Shown here in pieces: positions 61,101 to 64,000 of a stretch of 64,000 bases of DNA. The notes below the pieces were generated by a model. The model had not been told where the DNA came from. It made no database searches and worked only from the letters and a program-made list of their open reading frames with translations. The stretch's first letter is position 1; every line of letters starts with the position of its first letter. Made by a program: the position numbers and the translations under genes. This DNA is from JBMOMT01 sp049324835 (GTDB taxonomy: Bacteria; Chloroflexota; Anaerolineae; CAYNKW01). Location of the stretch: positions 186,001 to 250,000 of the forward strand of contig JBMOMT010000043.1 in NCBI GenBank assembly GCA_049324835.1, read 5' to 3'.

Positions 61101-61214
61101 ATGATTGGCAATTTGCTCGTTCTACTGCTCCTGGTTGGCGTGTTCCTCAACATGATCATGGCGCATCGGCAGGTTGTGCCGGTGCCCATCAAAAAGAGAG
61201 ATAGGGGCCACTGA
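61101..61214 (+). CDS. Small membrane protein, 37 residues
   Basis: A short gene too small for routine calling. It has a strong GGAGGAACAGGAAAC site before ATG 61101, a promoter upstream and a terminator downstream. The product is one hydrophobic helix (LLVLLLLVGVFLNMIMA) with a basic C-terminus (IKKRDRGH), so it should sit in the membrane with the basic end in the cytoplasm. It lies between the formate dehydrogenase operon and tRNA-Sec. I do not recognise the family and make no functional claim. Confidence 0.5.
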   Translation: MIGNLLVLLLLVGVFLNMIMAHRQVVPVPIKKRDRGH

Positions 61215-61252
61215 GCCCTGACTCTAGAGTCCCTTCCCATCCCCCCACATAG

Positions 61253-61285
61253 ACTCCCCCCATTGACGGGGGGAGTTCTATTTTA
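61253..61285 (+). terminator. Terminator of small membrane protein gene
   Basis: A 9-base stem (ACTCCCCCC and complement), 6-base loop, then TCTATTTT. Confidence 0.65.
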
Positions 61286-61286
61286 T

Positions 61287-61326
61287 GACAAAAGGTGACT
61301 GTTGCACGCTCCAGTCACCTTTTGTC
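61287..61326 (-). terminator. Terminator of tRNA-Sec gene
   Basis: A perfect 15-base stem (GACAAAAGGTGACTG and complement) with a 10-base loop, 8 bases past the tRNA 3' end, followed on the minus strand by an A/T-rich ATAAAAT. Confidence 0.7.
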
Positions 61327-61334
61327 GATCCAGA

Positions 61335-61431
61335 CGGGAGCGGATGGGAGTCGAACCCACCAGGGCCTGCTCTGCGCAACCCCTCAGACGGTTTTGAAGA
61401 CCGCGGAGCCCACCAGGACTCAACCGCCCCC
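61335..61431 (-). tRNA. selC: tRNA-Sec (anticodon UCA)
   Basis: On the minus strand this 97-base sequence folds as bacterial tRNA-Sec. It has an 8-base acceptor stem (GGGGGCGG with CCGCTCCC, one G-U pair), a 6-base D stem with a 4-base loop (GAGTCC-TGGT-GGGCTC), an anticodon loop CTTCAAA (TCA, 61397-61395), a long variable arm and a T loop TTCGACT in a GTGGG/CCCAT stem. The discriminator is G. CCA is not encoded. It supplies selenocysteine for the fdhA and hdrA TGA codons nearby. selA, selB and selD are not in this window. Confidence 0.93.
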
Positions 61432-61443
61432 TCGGTGCGCCAG

Positions 61444-61472
61444 ATGATATAATGAAACGGCTTTTTAGTCAA
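61444..61472 (-). promoter_or_regulatory. Promoter of tRNA-Sec
   Basis: On the minus strand TTGACT (61472-61467), 17 bases, TATCAT (61449-61444), directly upstream of the tRNA 5' end. Confidence 0.65.
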
Positions 61473-61475
61473 ATC

Positions 61476-61504
61476 TTGACACTTTTTCTGCCCTGTGATA
61501 TACT
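61476..61504 (+). promoter_or_regulatory. Promoter of cobalamin-riboswitch transcript
   Basis: TTGACA (61476-61481), 17 bases, TATACT (61499-61504) with a TGn extension. Only three bases separate its -35 box from the -35 box of the divergent tRNA-Sec promoter. Confidence 0.7.
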
Positions 61505-61522
61505 TGGGGCAATTGAATACCC

Positions 61523-61643
<121 letters not shown>

Positions 61644-61697
61644 AGCTCTGAGTACCTTCGAGGAAAGGGGGGAGAGCATGGTTCGAGGACCGTGACC

Positions 61698-61726
61698 CCC
61701 TTGTCGATTGTGACAAGGGATTTTTT
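61698..61726 (+). terminator. Riboswitch terminator 1
   Basis: Stem CCCTTGTC with its complement, 6-base loop, then A and six T. It would form when cobalamin is bound. Confidence 0.8.
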
Positions 61727-61741
61727 GTAAAAGCCTGATCC

Positions 61742-61773
61742 CCCTGACTCTGCCGAATGGGTCAGGGTTTTTT
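61742..61773 (+). terminator. Riboswitch terminator 2
   Basis: Stem CCCTGAC with its complement, 12-base loop and six T, 16 bases after the first terminator and 24 bases before the start codon. Confidence 0.7.
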
Positions 61774-61797
61774 GTTGATGCCACAGAGGACAAGAAC

Positions 61798-62883
61798 ATG
61801 CAAAAGAAAATACGATTTGTGCTGGTAGCGTTGCTCCTGGCAGGATTGTTACTCGCGGCGCTGCCCGCGCTGGCCGGCGCGCCAGAGGCCCTGGAGTGGC
61901 TACGCAGCCAGCAGAACGATGACGGCGGCTTTGGCAATCCCGCATTTGGCAGCCCCGATAGCACGGTGGGCAACACCGCCGATGCCGTGCAAGCCATCGT
62001 GGCCGCTGGCGAGGATCCGAACACCTGGGCAAAGGATGGCAACACACCTCTCACGTTCCTGGCTGCCAGCGTTTCTGGCATCACTACCGCAGGTGACATG
62101 GCCAGGGTGATCCTGGCGGCGGTGGCGGCTGGCGAAAACCCACGCGATTTTGGCGGCCTGGACCTGGTGGCCTCTCTGGAAGGCATGCCCGGTGACGATG
62201 GCCAATTTGGCGGCGAGCTGGATTCCCTCTTTGGTCAATGTCTATCCATCCTGGCCCTCAAAAGCGTGAGCCGACCCATACCCGACGCCGCGGTAAAAGT
62301 GCTCAAGGAGGCGCAGAGTGAGGCAGGTATCTGGGCCTGGAACTATTCCATCGCCGAGGGTGAAGGCGACAACAACTCGACGGCCATGGCGGTGATGGCG
62401 TTGATCGCGGCCGGTGAACCCACCGATGGCCAGGCCGTTCAGAAGGCCATCGCTCACTTTGAGGGGCAGCAGAACGACGACGGCGGTTTCCCTTACATCG
62501 ACCCCTCGCCCTACGGCACCGATTCGGATGCCAACTCGACGGCGGTGGTCTTGCAAGCGCTCATCGCTGCCGGCCAAGACCCCGCCACCTGGGTTAAAGG
62601 TGAGGCCAATACTCCCTTCACAGCACTGGCCGCCTTTCAAAACGACGATGGCTCTTTCGCCTGGCAGTTGGCCTTTCCTGATCCGAACTTTTTGGCCACC
62701 GTGCAAGCCATACCGGCGCTGATCGGCAAGCCCTACCCTATTGTAGTCACAACCGTGGCTGAGGCGACGGTAATGCCAGATACCCTGCCGGAAACCGGCG
62801 GGATTCTGATACAGGCTGGTGGACTGGTCCTGGCTGGACTGGTCCTGGCAGGCAGCGGCGTGTTGTTACGTCACCGCCGCTAG
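61798..62883 (+). CDS. LPXTG-anchored alpha/alpha-toroid protein (prenyltransferase-like repeats), probable B12 binder
   Basis: A 361-residue exported protein. A signal peptide (residues about 1-26, cleavage near ALPALAGAP) precedes about 270 residues of helical repeats. These contain recurrent QQNDDGGF and STAMAVMALIAAGEP elements, typical of the terpene-cyclase/squalene-oxidase repeat fold shared by intrinsic factor and transcobalamin. The C-terminus LPETGGILIQAGGLV plus a hydrophobic segment and RHRR is an LPXTG sortase signal. With a cobalamin riboswitch upstream and a transporter component downstream, a surface cobalamin-capturing role is inferred; enzyme activity is unlikely since the catalytic acids of cyclases are not evident. 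Confidence 0.8.
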   Translation: MQKKIRFVLVALLLAGLLLAALPALAGAPEALEWLRSQQNDDGGFGNPAFGSPDSTVGNTADAVQAIVAAGEDPNTWAKDGNTPLTFLAASVSGITTAGDMARVILAAVAAGENPRDFGGLDLVASLEGMPGDDGQFGGELDSLFGQCLSILALKSVSRPIPDAAVKVLKEAQSEAGIWAWNYSIAEGEGDNNSTAMAVMALIAAGEPTDGQAVQKAIAHFEGQQNDDGGFPYIDPSPYGTDSDANSTAVVLQALIAAGQDPATWVKGEANTPFTALAAFQNDDGSFAWQLAFPDPNFLATVQAIPALIGKPYPIVVTTVAEATVMPDTLPETGGILIQAGGLVLAGLVLAGSGVLLRHRR

Positions 62884-62991
62884 CTGTCTCCTTGGGGCAG
62901 GACGGGCCTGGCATCCCGTCCTGCCCGCCTGAGGCGAACGGGTTGCAAAACAATCTCGATCTCATCCAGGTCTAAACAGGAGACTGAACCG

Positions 62992-63750
62992 ATGCGACAC
63001 AATCTTGTTTGGATAGCGTTGACCATTTTGATTCTCCTTCCAGTCACAACGCTGGCCCAGACACCCAACCGCGCCGGATTGGTGGTCCAGTTTCCAGACG
63101 GACAGGTTCAGACCGCCTGCGTGGAATTCCAGGAAGACCGGATCACCGGTCTGGATCTGTTGAATCGATCCGGTCTGGTGGTGAACGTCGATTTTGGCAG
63201 CGGTCTGGGTGCCAGGGTGTGCAAGATCGATGAGACCGGCTGTGATGCGCCGGGCGAACCTTGTTTTTGCCAGTGCCTGGGTGCACCCTGTTATTACTGG
63301 AACTATTGGACACTCAAAGACGGGCAGTGGAGCTATTCGCCGTTGGGCGCCAGCAGCCATCACTTGATCGACGGTGACATGGACGGCTGGGTCTGGAGCC
63401 AGGGCAAAGAGCCACCTGTACTCTGGTCGCTGGACGAAATCTGCCCCACCCAGACCGATGCGGACGCTCTCACTTTAACGCCAGACACCTCCACGCCGCG
63501 CCCCACGTCGATACCGTCGCCGGTTTTGCCCACTGCCTGGCCCAGCGTGACGCCCCTGACCGACTCGCCTGCTCCTACGCCGGTGTCCCGAGTTTACGTG
63601 CCTCTGACATCGGGGCAGCCCCCCGAGTTGGCGGAGGGGGGTGAAAACGAGCCGAGATCCTCACCGGAGCGGTATGTTGGGTTTGTCGGCGTGGCGACTG
63701 TGTTGAGTCTTGTCGCTCTCATCGTCTGGCGAAGACAAAAAGGAGTGTGA
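62992..63750 (+). CDS. Membrane-anchored DUF4430-like (transcobalamin C-terminal-like) protein
   Basis: A 252-residue exported protein. Signal peptide residues about 1-22 (VTTLAQTP). Residues about 28-145 form a Cys-containing beta domain: GLVVQFPDGQVQTACVEF, ITGLDLLNRSGL, CKIDETGC, CFCQCLGAPCYYWNYW, WSYSPLGAS and DGDMDGWVW. The YW-x-YW...GAS...GD-x-xGW pattern resembles DUF4430, the small domain that caps cobalamin in transcobalamin and intrinsic factor. A Pro/Thr/Ser linker and a C-terminal membrane helix (VGFVGVATVLSLVALIVW, then RRQKGV) follow. It has a GGAGA site. It is the second gene after the riboswitch. Confidence 0.65.
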   Translation: MRHNLVWIALTILILLPVTTLAQTPNRAGLVVQFPDGQVQTACVEFQEDRITGLDLLNRSGLVVNVDFGSGLGARVCKIDETGCDAPGEPCFCQCLGAPCYYWNYWTLKDGQWSYSPLGASSHHLIDGDMDGWVWSQGKEPPVLWSLDEICPTQTDADALTLTPDTSTPRPTSIPSPVLPTAWPSVTPLTDSPAPTPVSRVYVPLTSGQPPELAEGGENEPRSSPERYVGFVGVATVLSLVALIVWRRQKGV

Positions 63751-63752
63751 GG

Positions 63753-64000
63753 GTGTTCCACACCGTCGCCTGGCTGTTGTGGCTGGTGGCATCGGCCACC
63801 ATCCCGTTGATCACTCAGCACCCGTTGTATCTGGCTCTCACACTGACAGGGGTCTGGCTGGTCTACCAGACGGTGCGTCGATGCTCGCCCGAGGCGGCTG
63901 TGTGGGGCTCACTCGTCAAGCTGGCGCTGTTCGTGTGGCTCTTTACGGTGCCATTCAACGCCCTGGCGGTGCACGTCGGGCAGATGGTGCTCTTTCGGCT
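63753..64000 (+). CDS. ECF transporter T-component-like membrane protein (partial)
   Basis: The gene runs off the right edge; 82 residues are visible. They include three hydrophobic segments (HTVAWLLWLVASATIPLI, LYLALTLTGVWLVYQ, LALFVWLFTVPFNALAVHVG). The phrase VPFNALAVHVG and the ending VLFR recall the N-terminal part of EcfT/CbiQ-type energy-coupling proteins. GTG 63753 is chosen with AAGGAG seven bases upstream; GTG 63747 is an alternative. Its place after two predicted cobalamin-binding surface proteins under a B12 riboswitch suggests a vitamin B12 ECF importer, with ATPases expected just beyond the window. Confidence 0.5.
   Translation, partial: MFHTVAWLLWLVASATIPLITQHPLYLALTLTGVWLVYQTVRRCSPEAAVWGSLVKLALFVWLFTVPFNALAVHVGQMVLFR

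Noticed and set aside
61798..62883. A squalene or terpene cyclase
   Set aside because: The repeats fit the alpha/alpha toroid, but the protein is exported, LPXTG-anchored and under a B12 riboswitch, and no DXDD-type catalytic motif is visible.

Overview
This 64 kb window is a high-GC bacterial chromosome segment. It probably comes from an anaerobic or facultatively anaerobic member of the Chloroflexota, Anaerolineae-like. That placement is inference: there is no rRNA here. It rests on Pro/Thr-linker lipoproteins, a YfhO-type membrane protein, paired archaeal-style isoprenoid genes (AcnX and isopentenyl phosphate kinase), ferredoxin-dependent 2-oxoacid oxidation, a selenoprotein Fdh-Hdr module, and frequent TTG/GTG starts. 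Many promoters are close to TTGACA-17-TATAAT, which helped fix several start codons.

Layout. 1-3560: a partial DUF333 lipoprotein, a URO-D-like protein, a degenerate kinase-LuxR fusion and a CpaF-type ATPase. 3621-6257: a Zn/Cd-type P-type ATPase with its ArsR repressor and a clear operator. 6419-8938: AcnX large and small subunits plus isopentenyl phosphate kinase. 9039-16373: a site-2 protease, a FecR-like lipoprotein, a MalY/PatB aminotransferase, an MFS transporter and TopA. 16571-27385: a chemosensory operon with a receiver-ParA (CpaE-like) protein, CheR, CheW, CheY, CheB, CheA and three membrane chemoreceptors. 27353-34795 (minus): a glycosyltransferase, a giant YfhO-flippase fusion, RtcA and a MOP-superfamily exporter. 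34870-38357: an atypical response regulator, ribosomal protein S20 and RelA/SpoT. 38373-42953: a one-chain molybdenum hydroxylase with MoeA and MobB. 43012-49342: an S1-domain protein, a PEP-CTERM-like protein, an RNase Z-like hydrolase, an M1 peptidase lipoprotein and a GAF sensor. 49409-52268 (minus): korDABC. 52413-53840: an LCP-family protein.

Two systems stand out at the right end. From 54188 to 60966 lies hdrC-hdrB-hdrA-mvhD-fdhB-like-fdhA, which looks like an electron-bifurcating formate dehydrogenase/heterodisulfide-reductase-like complex. Both hdrA and fdhA contain an in-frame TGA read as selenocysteine. Each TGA is followed by a GGTC-loop SECIS hairpin, and a tRNA-Sec gene (UCA anticodon) sits about 370 bases downstream on the other strand.

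Immediately divergent from tRNA-Sec is a cobalamin riboswitch with two tandem terminators. It controls an LPXTG-anchored alpha/alpha-toroid protein, a membrane-anchored protein resembling the transcobalamin C-terminal (DUF4430-like) domain, and the start of what looks like an ECF transporter T subunit. I read this as a two-piece, transcobalamin-like surface system for capturing vitamin B12, and it is the best candidate here for an undescribed system.

No CRISPR array, insertion sequence, integrase or rRNA was seen. Long antisense frames opposite real genes are by-products of the GC-rich third codon position.
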